Assembly: GCA_030149685.1 (NCBI GenBank)
Contig: JASLGI010000240.1
Location: forward strand, 1-5,505
DNA length: 5,505 nt
Direction: 5' to 3'
Source of the DNA: Bacillaceae bacterium
GTDB lineage: Bacteria > Bacillota > Bacilli > Bacillales_A > Planococcaceae
Shown here: piece by piece, positions 1 to 5,505 of the stretch
How the letters are laid out: every line of letters starts with the position of its first letter
Numbering within the stretch: position 1 is the stretch's first letter
Made by a program: the position numbers and the translations under genes
The notes under the pieces: model-generated
What the model was told of the DNA's origin: nothing
Database searches by the model: none
The model's input: only the letters and a program-made list of their open reading frames with translations

Positions 1-461
1 CCATTCGCTCCTAACACAGAACGCCCTTCTTCATCGACAATGGTCGATGTGTTGTTACCATTCGGTACTAAATAAAAGTTTCCTTTTCGCGTATAAACAT
101 CTTCTGTACGTGTCAATGGATCGCCAGCTTTCATGCTTTCATGACGAATGACGAAATATTGGCGTGGATTCGTTAAAGCAAAGTCGAGCGAACGGTCCGT
201 CGTTTGAAGAGAACCTGTCGTTTCATTCGTTTTTGCTTGGCCAATTTTTGCTCCGACTCCGTAACGGATACCGGGAGCCGATTCTCTCGGTGCACGGTCG
301 AGCTTATCATTCAAGTGTTGTTGAAACAACATTTCGCGAAAGTTCGCTTGTTGTGACTTATACCCATGGGTATCAACGTTCGCGACATTATTTCCGATGA
401 TATCTAAATGTTGCTGAAGTTGTCCGAGTGTATTCGTCGCTGTATGCATCGTACGAATCAT
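1..461 (-). CDS. flhP: Flagellar rod/hook-basal body protein FlhP (3' end outside window)
   Basis: The first 153 codons of a FlgF/FlgG-family flagellar axial protein are visible; the reading frame is open to the window edge. The ATG at 459-461 follows an excellent ribosome site (GGAGGA, 6 bases upstream) that sits directly after the flhO stop. The N-terminus (MIRTMHTATNTLGQLQQHLD) and the basal-body rod signature at about residues 20-35 (GNNVANVDTHGYK) are diagnostic of flagellar rod, hook and distal-rod proteins, which are exported through the flagellar type III apparatus without a cleaved signal. A YTRKGNF segment near residues 123-129 matches the conserved YTRxGNF of FlgG-like proteins. 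In B. subtilis, FlhO and FlhP form part of the rod on which the hook is built. The pairing with flhO just upstream, and the same order in B. subtilis, favour FlhP over a generic FlgG. The C-terminal helix expected of the family is outside the window. Confidence 0.93.
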   Translation of the reverse strand, partial: MIRTMHTATNTLGQLQQHLDIIGNNVANVDTHGYKSQQANFREMLFQQHLNDKLDRAPRESAPGIRYGVGAKIGQAKTNETTGSLQTTDRSLDFALTNPRQYFVIRHESMKAGDPLTRTEDVYTRKGNFYLVPNGNNTSTIVDEEGRSVLGAN

Positions 462-473
462 TTACGTTCCTCC

Positions 474-1307
474 TTATTGAACACGGCCGAGTTCCACCGC
501 TTTTTCCATACTACGATCGTAAGCTTGCAGTACTTTCGAATTCGCCTCAAACGCACGATATGCGGTCATCATCTCCGTCATCGTTCGCCCTTCATCTACG
601 TTCGATGACTCGATATAACCTTGTTGCGTTTGATAACTCATAAAATCAATCGTATCAGCATCTTGCATCTGACCTGTCGTATCGACAAAAAGGCCGTCTC
701 CTTGCTTTGTGAGCGCTTCTGGGTCACTTGCATAGGCAACCCCTAACTTCCCTACCTCAACGTCATTTTGAATGACACGGCCGTCTGTATCGATAATAAA
801 GTCTGTGTCGACTAAATATATTTGATTTCCTTCATTGTCTAACACGTAATCCCCATTCGCAGCTGTTAAATAGCCGTCGTTATCGATCGCAAAATTTCCA
901 TTGCGCGTATAATATTCGCCACCTTCAGGATTAGCTAGACGGAAAAAGATCGAACCGGTCTTACCTGTCTCCGGGTCCTCTGCTAAATAGTGATCATGTA
1001 AGGCAACGTCTGTTGATAATTCTGTTCGAAGAAGTGAACCGGTCACGAAGTTCGGCAATGTCTCTTGCATGTAAACGCCTGTACCGACATCTCCGATACG
1101 TGTTAATGTCTTCTGCTGAAACCCTTTGCTCGTCGGTATATTCGTCCGATCAAGTCTCGATAAAAGCATCTCTGGAAATGAACGAATCGACGCTTGGTCT
1201 TCTTTAAATCCAGGAGTTTTCGCATTCGCCAAGTTATTCGATAACAACTCTGTGCGACGTTGTTGTGCAATCATTCCCGAGCCGACCGTATAAAAACCTT
1301 TAAACAT
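474..1307 (-). CDS. flhO: Flagellar rod/hook-basal body protein FlhO
   Basis: A 277-residue FlgF/FlgG-family protein, complete and close to the roughly 270 residues of B. subtilis FlhO. The N-terminal rod domain carries LLSNNLANAKTPGFK (residues 21-35), and the C-terminal helix carries SNVDEGRTMTEMMTAYRAFE (235-254) followed by a heptad-like segment to VQ. These paired terminal helices form the coiled-coil D0 core through which rod and hook subunits polymerise. The middle region (about 75-225) is the FlgG-like D1 part, with YYTRNGNF at 132-139. It is expected to be exported by the flagellar type III system and to build the rod across the peptidoglycan. The frame is open upstream to 1361, inside mbl, but the start at 1305-1307 is chosen because the protein then begins MFKGFYTVGSGMIAQQRRTE as in homologues and has AGGGGG 7 bases upstream. 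It lies 13 bases after the mbl stop and 12 bases before flhP, so it is probably co-transcribed with both. Confidence 0.95.
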   Translation of the reverse strand: MFKGFYTVGSGMIAQQRRTELLSNNLANAKTPGFKEDQASIRSFPEMLLSRLDRTNIPTSKGFQQKTLTRIGDVGTGVYMQETLPNFVTGSLLRTELSTDVALHDHYLAEDPETGKTGSIFFRLANPEGGEYYTRNGNFAIDNDGYLTAANGDYVLDNEGNQIYLVDTDFIIDTDGRVIQNDVEVGKLGVAYASDPEALTKQGDGLFVDTTGQMQDADTIDFMSYQTQQGYIESSNVDEGRTMTEMMTAYRAFEANSKVLQAYDRSMEKAVELGRVQ

Positions 1308-1314
1308 CGATTTT

Positions 1315-1320
1315 CCCCCT
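1315..1320 (-). promoter_or_regulatory. Ribosome binding site that sets the flhO start
   Basis: On the minus strand AGGGGG lies 7 bases before the ATG at 1307 and directly abuts the mbl TAA stop (1323-1321). This close packing suggests that ribosomes finishing mbl can reinitiate on flhO. It argues against the longer in-frame reading that would begin inside mbl at 1361. Confidence 0.8.
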
Positions 1321-2295
1321 TTAGTTTCGTGAAAGTAACATCTCTGTTCCGCGACCGACACAACCGAGTGGGTCTTCTGCTACAAATACTGGGACGAGTA
1401 ACTCTTGTGCGAGTAATTGATCAAGCCCATGAAGTAATGCCCCACCACCTGTTAAGAAGACACCACGGTCAATAATATCTGCTGATAATTCCGGTGGTGT
1501 TTTTTCTAAAACATCTTTAGCACTTTGAACGATTAACTTCACTGATTCAATCAATGCGTCTTCTACTTCTTCGGATGTGATCGTTTGAGGTTTCGGTAAA
1601 CCTGTGACCATGTCTCGTCCGCTAATATCTAATGTTTCATTGCGTTCTTCTGATAACACTGTACCGATCGTCGTTTTAATATTTTCCGCTGTACGTTCAC
1701 CAATTAACAATTTATATTTATCTTTCACATAATTCGTAATGTCTCGATCAAATTGATCGCCCGCAACTTTTAATGATTCAGATGTCACGATATCACCCAT
1801 TGATAAAACAGCAACATCTGTCGTTCCGCCACCGATATCGATGATCATATTTCCGCTCGGTTCAAAAATTTCCATCCCTGCACCGACGGCAGCTACTTTT
1901 GGTTCTTCTTCTAAGTATACTTTCGACGCTCCTGCTTGCTCTGCTGCTTGGCGAATCGCTTTTTGTTCAACACTCGTAATATTTGTTGGGCAACAAATTA
2001 ATACTTCTGGTTTCGCAAAAAATCCACCGATATCTAATTTTTTCATAAAATGTGTAAGCATTGCTTCTGTAATATCGAAATCTGCAATTACACCGTTTTC
2101 TAACGGACGTTCAACGACAATATTTCCTGGCGTTCGACCGACCATTTGATGCGCTTCTGTTCCAATCGCAAGGACTTCATTTGTTGCCTGATGGATGGCT
2201 ACAACAGATGGTTCATTAATAACTGCTCCTTGATCTTTTACGTGAACGAGCACATTCGCCGTTCCTAAGTCAATTCCTATTTTTTTAGAAAACAC
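1321..2295 (-). CDS. mbl: MreB-family actin homologue Mbl, cell-shape determinant
   Basis: A 324-residue bacterial actin that polymerises on the inner membrane face and directs the elongation machinery for cylindrical wall synthesis. The actin-fold nucleotide motifs are in order: phosphate-1 IGIDLGTANV (6-15), the catalytic-glutamate region LEEEPKVAA (128-136), phosphate-2 DIGGGTTD (153-160) and the adenosine motif LTGGGALLHG (281-290). The segment LICCPTNITSVEQKA (99-113) is typical of Mbl; MreB usually reads CVPSGxTxVE here. TPPELSADIIDRG (266-278) also matches Mbl. The start is GTG (2293-2295), because an in-frame TGA lies 7 bases upstream and GAAGGGTGA supplies the ribosome site. The protein ends LLSRN, about nine residues shorter than B. 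subtilis Mbl (333), with no sign of a frameshift. It is the first gene of a likely mbl-flhO-flhP operon. In B. subtilis mbl follows spoIIID, which is absent here. Confidence 0.96.
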   Translation of the reverse strand: MFSKKIGIDLGTANVLVHVKDQGAVINEPSVVAIHQATNEVLAIGTEAHQMVGRTPGNIVVERPLENGVIADFDITEAMLTHFMKKLDIGGFFAKPEVLICCPTNITSVEQKAIRQAAEQAGASKVYLEEEPKVAAVGAGMEIFEPSGNMIIDIGGGTTDVAVLSMGDIVTSESLKVAGDQFDRDITNYVKDKYKLLIGERTAENIKTTIGTVLSEERNETLDISGRDMVTGLPKPQTITSEEVEDALIESVKLIVQSAKDVLEKTPPELSADIIDRGVFLTGGGALLHGLDQLLAQELLVPVFVAEDPLGCVGRGTEMLLSRN

Positions 2296-2301
2296 TCTTC
2301 C

Positions 2302-2310
2302 TCACCCTTC
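2302..2310 (-). promoter_or_regulatory. Ribosome binding site for the GTG start of mbl
   Basis: On the minus strand GAAGGGTGA, a partial match to AAGGAGGTGA, ends 6 bases before the GTG at 2295. The final TGA is also an in-frame stop, so translation of mbl cannot begin further upstream in this frame. Confidence 0.65.
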
Positions 2311-2341
2311 GTCTACGTTCATTTTGTCTCTCTAACAGTCA

Positions 2342-2369
2342 ATTGTATCATAATTCTACCGTATGGAAA
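2342..2369 (-). promoter_or_regulatory. Probable sigma-A promoter of mbl (extended -10)
   Basis: On the minus strand TGATACAAT (2350-2342) is an extended -10 element (TG-n-TACAAT, 5 of 6 consensus bases in the hexamer). TTTCCA (2369-2364) lies 16 bases upstream as a weak -35 (4 of 6). Transcription would start near 2335, giving a leader of about 40 bases before the mbl GTG. The site lies between the murA terminator and mbl, where a fresh promoter is needed. The assignment rests on motif reading alone. Confidence 0.55.
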
Positions 2370-2401
2370 GCGAGAATTGACCAATTTTTTTCTATCATTG
2401 G

Positions 2402-2460
2402 AAAACAAAAACCGCTCTGATGATGACACCCGAAGGTTCCATCTATCAAAACGGCTTTTT
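2402..2460 (-). terminator. Intrinsic terminator after murA, UUCG tetraloop
   Basis: Beginning one base after the murA TAA, the minus-strand RNA folds into a long hairpin: AAAAGCCG pairs with the tract before UUUUU, the middle GAUAGAUG pairs with CAUCAUC with one bulged A, and the tip is ACC-UUCG-GGU, an exceptionally stable C(UUCG)G tetraloop. There is one internal A/G mismatch and several G-U pairs. The descending arm runs into UUUUUGUUUU (2412-2403), the U-tract needed for rho-independent termination. The lower-strand A-run before the stem also gives the opposite orientation some terminator character, but no plus-strand gene feeds it. Confidence 0.9.
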
Positions 2461-2461
2461 A

Positions 2462-3775
2462 TTAAATCGATGATTGTTTTTTTCGAAGTTCTTCGATATC
2501 GATAATTTCATCATCCGATGTTCGAATAATGTCTGCGCCGAGTGCGCGTAACTTCTTATGGAAATCAACATATCCTCGATCGAGATGTTCTAATTCTGTA
2601 ACACGTGTCGTTCCTTCTGCAACGAGTCCGACAAGAACGAGCGATGCAGCAGCACGTAAATCAGTTGCAGCAACTTCTGCTCCTTGAAGTTTCGCTGGTC
2701 CTGTAATAATGACCGAACGTCCTTCAATTTTCATATCAGCATTCATTCGACGGAATTCTTCGACGTGCATGAAACGGTTTTCGAAGACTGTTTCTGTTAA
2801 TACAGCGGTTCCTTCTGCAACGAGCATAAGTGCCATCATTTGTGATTGCATATCTGTCGGGAATCCAGGGTGTGGCATCGTTTTAATATCGACTGCACGT
2901 AAAGGATGTTCCGCGCTTACGCGAAGTCCTTCCCCTTCTTCTTCAATTGTTACACCCATTTCACGTAATTTTGAAATGAGCGCTGCGCTATGTTCAGGTA
3001 ATGTATTTTCAATGAGTACATTTCCTCCAGTAATCGCAGCAGCAACCATAAATGTACCAGCTTCGATGCGGTCAGGAATAATATGGTGAACTGTTCCTGT
3101 TAACGAATCGACACCCGTAATACGGATTGTATCTGTTCCTGCACCGACGACTTGTCCACCCATTTCATTGATGAAATTCGCAAGGTCAACAATTTCCGGT
3201 TCTTTTGCAGCATTTTCAATAATCGTCGTTCCTTCTGCAAGCGCAGCGGCTGTCATAATATTTTCAGTCGCTCCAACACTTGGGAAGTCTAAGTAAATAC
3301 GCGCTCCTTGTAAGCGCCCTTCTGAACGTGCTTCGACATATCCATTGCCAAATGTAATTTTAGCACCCATTGCTTCAAAGCCTTTTAAGTGTTGATCGAT
3401 CGGACGTGAGCCAATAGCACAGCCTCCTGGCATTGCTACTCGCGCATAACCATTACGTGTGAGTACAGGACCCATCACTAAAATAGAGGCACGCATTTTG
3501 CGAACAAACTCAAAAGCTGCTTCATTTTTTAATTGATTCGTTGCGTCAATGTGTACTTCATTTTTTTCTGGATAATGAACGACTTCTGCGTCTAAGCTTT
3601 CTAATACACGATTGATCGTATAAACATCTGATAAGTTCGGAACATCCCGAATAATTTGTTTTCCTTCTGTTGCTAATAATGCTGCTGCTAAAATAGGTAA
3701 CACTGCGTTCTTCGCACCTTCAACGCGCACAGAACCTTCGAGTGTTTTTCCTCCATTAATGATGATTTTATCCAA
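2462..3775 (-). CDS. murA: UDP-N-acetylglucosamine 1-carboxyvinyltransferase MurA
   Basis: A 437-residue enzyme that transfers enolpyruvate from phosphoenolpyruvate to UDP-GlcNAc, the first committed cytoplasmic step of peptidoglycan synthesis and the target of fosfomycin. Active-site landmarks are all present: K22 and N23 in GAKNA, the nucleophilic Cys119 in PGGCAIGSR (fosfomycin-sensitive form; Cys115 in E. coli), R124, D308 in PGFPTDMQ, R374 in DLRAAASLV and R400 in LDRGY. Length matches B. subtilis MurAA (about 436). The start is TTG at 3773-3775: homologues begin MDKIIxxGG, and GGAGGGG lies 6 bases upstream. A second in-frame TTG at 3794-3796 would add seven residues containing the ribosome site and is less likely. 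Many Firmicutes carry two MurA paralogues; the position after atpC and DUF1146 identifies this as the MurAA type. A terminator follows immediately, so it is the last gene of its transcript. Confidence 0.97.
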   Translation of the reverse strand: MDKIIINGGKTLEGSVRVEGAKNAVLPILAAALLATEGKQIIRDVPNLSDVYTINRVLESLDAEVVHYPEKNEVHIDATNQLKNEAAFEFVRKMRASILVMGPVLTRNGYARVAMPGGCAIGSRPIDQHLKGFEAMGAKITFGNGYVEARSEGRLQGARIYLDFPSVGATENIMTAAALAEGTTIIENAAKEPEIVDLANFINEMGGQVVGAGTDTIRITGVDSLTGTVHHIIPDRIEAGTFMVAAAITGGNVLIENTLPEHSAALISKLREMGVTIEEEGEGLRVSAEHPLRAVDIKTMPHPGFPTDMQSQMMALMLVAEGTAVLTETVFENRFMHVEEFRRMNADMKIEGRSVIITGPAKLQGAEVAATDLRAAASLVLVGLVAEGTTRVTELEHLDRGYVDFHKKLRALGADIIRTSDDEIIDIEELRKKQSSI

Positions 3776-3781
3776 AGCTAG

Positions 3782-3788
3782 CCCCTCC
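3782..3788 (-). promoter_or_regulatory. Ribosome binding site that selects the inner TTG start of murA
   Basis: GGAGGGG on the minus strand, 6 bases before the TTG at 3775, is a near-consensus Shine-Dalgarno sequence. Only a weak TAGGA lies before the outer TTG at 3796. The strong site and the conserved N-terminus of MurA proteins together fix the start. Confidence 0.8.
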
Positions 3789-3900
3789 GACTTCAACTTA
3801 TATTCCTATTTTTTCTATTGGCTTAGATTTCTTCAATGTACAGTTTACCGCGTAGTTATCGTTTATACAAGCCTTGTTCGCATTCGTTTTTCCTTTTTTA

Positions 3901-3952
3901 TTTCATCCGATGATCCCAACGACATCGAGTCTTTTGCGATCATCAGATGAAA
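3901..3952 (-). repeat. Long inverted repeat / stem-loop between the DUF1146 gene and murA
   Basis: Arms of 15 bases (3901-3915 and 3938-3952) are complementary apart from one position. On the minus-strand RNA that position is a G-U wobble, so the stem is continuous: UUUCAUCUGAUGAUC pairs with GAUCAUCGGAUGAAA around a 22-base loop, which may hold a small inner hairpin (GAC/GUC). It starts five bases after the DUF1146 stop. The downstream sequence is A-rich (UAAAAAAGG), not U-rich, so it is not a standard intrinsic terminator in the gene direction. On the plus strand the trailing CTGTTTTA is only a poor U-tract. The role is unknown; RNA processing or stability, a rho-type or degenerate terminator, or a protein-binding dyad are all possible. 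Confidence 0.75.
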
Positions 3953-3957
3953 CTGTT

Positions 3958-4191
3958 TTAAAACATATTAGGTATTTGAGATGACCAAAAAGATAATGAT
4001 AAAAATGCATTAGAAACAATCGACCCGATGACAACACTTAACAAAATAAAGAGTAGTTGTGCTTGAAATACATGATGTTTCCGAATCACTTTTTCTGGCA
4101 TTAATGACTGTAAGGCATAGAAACTAATCGCGATAAAAAAGATATGTGACAGAATTGCTAAAAGTGGATTGTGCATTAAAAGTCCATCCAT
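3958..4191 (-). CDS. DUF1146 family (YwzB-like) small membrane protein
   Basis: A 77-residue protein with two hydrophobic segments (about residues 9-30 and 43-67) joined by a basic loop (EKVIRKHH), so it is probably a two-pass inner-membrane protein with no cleaved signal. The sequence QAQLLFILLSVVIGSIVSNAF and the ending IPNMF match what I remember of the DUF1146/YwzB family, which in Bacillales sits between atpC and murA. Its function is not established. The ATG at 4189-4191 is preceded by GGGAAGGA with a rather long 9-base spacer; a second ATG six codons in has no better site. It begins 37 bases after the end of the atp operon terminator's U-tract, which leaves little room for a separate promoter. 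The locus suggests, without proving, a link to membrane energetics or wall synthesis. Confidence 0.88.
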   Translation of the reverse strand: MDGLLMHNPLLAILSHIFFIAISFYALQSLMPEKVIRKHHVFQAQLLFILLSVVIGSIVSNAFLSLSFWSSQIPNMF

Positions 4192-4228
4192 TTTGCCACA
4201 TCCTTCCCATTTTTACCTAATTCTTCTT

Positions 4229-4270
4229 AAAAAAAGACGAACAGAAGATTTTACACTTTTCTGTTCGCCT
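4229..4270 (-). terminator. Intrinsic terminator of the ATP synthase operon
   Basis: Eight bases after the atpC stop, minus-strand AGGCGAACAGAA pairs with UUCUGUUCGUCU (12 pairs including one G-U) around a 12-base loop. Seven T residues follow directly (4235-4229). This is a textbook rho-independent terminator and marks the end of the atp operon. Confidence 0.93.
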
Positions 4271-4278
4271 CAATCGTC

Positions 4279-4686
4279 TTATTGTCCCATTTGATGGACA
4301 TTGATTCGGTTATCTGCTCGTTTTAACGCGAGTTCATGAATGGCACGATCAACATCATCATCTTGTTTAGCTCGTAACGCTTCTTCCGCACGTTTCGCAG
4401 CTGCTTTTGCACGGTCGATGTCGATGCCGTCTGCAGTTTCTGCTGTTTGTGCTAAAATCGTCACGACGTCCGGACGAACTTCAATGAATCCGCCGTGGAC
4501 CGCGATTACTTCTTGTTTGTCTCCAGAAATAATGCGGAGCGGGGCGATTCGAAGCGGAGCTACCGTCGAGATGTGACCGGGAAGTATCCCGATTTCACCT
4601 GATTCAGCTGCAGCGATAATCATCGTCGCATCCGTCTCACGAACTGGGCCATCGGGAGTGACAACACTAACTTTTACTGTCTTCAT
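4279..4686 (-). CDS. atpC: F1Fo ATP synthase epsilon subunit AtpC
   Basis: A 135-residue subunit of the F1 central stalk that couples rotation of gamma to the c-ring and can inhibit ATP hydrolysis through its C-terminal helices. The N-terminal beta-sandwich (about 1-85) includes TPDGPV (10-15), [11 protein letters not shown] (30-40) and HGGFIEV (64-70), all typical of the family. The C-terminal helix pair (about 88-135) begins [17 protein letters not shown], matching the IDxxRA ATP-binding motif described for Bacillus epsilon subunits, which suggests ATP may stabilise the folded, non-inhibitory form. The ATG at 4684-4686 follows AGGAGGG with a 7-base spacer. It lies 24 bases after atpD, the usual end of the atp operon, and is followed by the operon terminator. 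Confidence 0.97.
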   Translation of the reverse strand: MKTVKVSVVTPDGPVRETDATMIIAAAESGEIGILPGHISTVAPLRIAPLRIISGDKQEVIAVHGGFIEVRPDVVTILAQTAETADGIDIDRAKAAAKRAEEALRAKQDDDVDRAIHELALKRADNRINVHQMGQ

Positions 4687-4710
4687 TTATATTCCCTCCT
4701 GGTCCCTATT

Positions 4711-5505
<795 letters not shown>

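Noticed and set aside
1308..1361. N-terminal extension of FlhO starting inside mbl
   Set aside because: The 18 extra residues overlap the mbl 3' end, do not resemble FlhO and would encode the flhO ribosome site; the ATG at 1307 fits the family.
1841..2149. Plus-strand open frame of 102 codons opposite mbl
   Set aside because: It lies wholly antisense to the conserved mbl gene and resembles no protein family I recognise; it is a frame shadow.
2709..3089. Plus-strand open frame of 126 codons opposite murA
   Set aside because: Antisense to a fully conserved murA, serine-rich composition typical of reverse-frame translation; it is a shadow.
3842..3870. Possible murA promoter, TTGTAT - 17 bases - TAAACT on the minus strand
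   Set aside because: Spacing is ideal but the hexamers match consensus at only 3 of 6 and 4 of 6; murA may have a promoter in this gap but I cannot place it with confidence.
3901..3952. Reading the inverted repeat as an ordinary terminator of the DUF1146 gene
   Set aside because: No U-run follows the stem on the minus strand, and the plus-strand side has only a short TTTTA; reported instead as an unexplained stem-loop.
4542..4571. Apparent tandem [10 protein letters not shown] duplication in AtpC residues 44-53
   Set aside because: The DNA copies are not identical, and homologues have a similar PLxIxxxR pattern here, so it is normal family sequence rather than a recent duplication.

Overview
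This is a compact stretch of core chromosome from a low-to-moderate-GC Gram-positive bacterium (Firmicutes, order Bacillales). Every gene is on the minus strand, so transcription runs from high to low coordinates. The proteins closely resemble Bacillus subtilis AtpD, AtpC, YwzB (DUF1146), MurAA, Mbl, FlhO and FlhP, and appear in the same relative order. The sporulation genes spoIID, spoIIQ and spoIIID, and ywmB, which lie among these genes in B. subtilis, are absent: murA is followed directly by a terminator and then mbl. Missing sporulation genes plus retained flagellar genes suggest a motile non-spore-former. Exiguobacterium or a relative is my best guess, but this is inference without a database search.

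Layout in transcription order: (1) the 3' half of atpD (enters at 5505, stops at 4711) and complete atpC (4686-4279), the last two genes of the F1Fo ATP synthase operon, closed by a strong intrinsic terminator (4270-4229). (2) A small two-helix membrane protein of the DUF1146/YwzB family (4191-3958), followed by a long stem-loop without a U-tract (3952-3901). (3) murA (3775-2462), the first committed step of peptidoglycan synthesis, starting at TTG and closed by a terminator with a UUCG tetraloop (2460-2402). (4) A promoter (about 2369-2342) driving mbl (GTG start, 2295-1321), flhO (1307-474) and flhP (461 to beyond position 1). These three are separated by only 13 and 12 bases and look like one operon.

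The window joins energy supply, cell-wall precursor synthesis, the actin-like scaffold of the cylindrical wall, and the flagellar rod that must cross that wall. It is mostly conserved housekeeping DNA. I found no mobile element, CRISPR array, RNA gene or defence system, and no strong candidate for an undescribed system. The points worth a second look are the compacted locus, the unusual hairpin before murA, the non-ATG starts of murA and mbl, a mini-ORF in the mbl leader, and the mbl-flagellar rod operon. No gene-free stretch exceeds about 185 bases.
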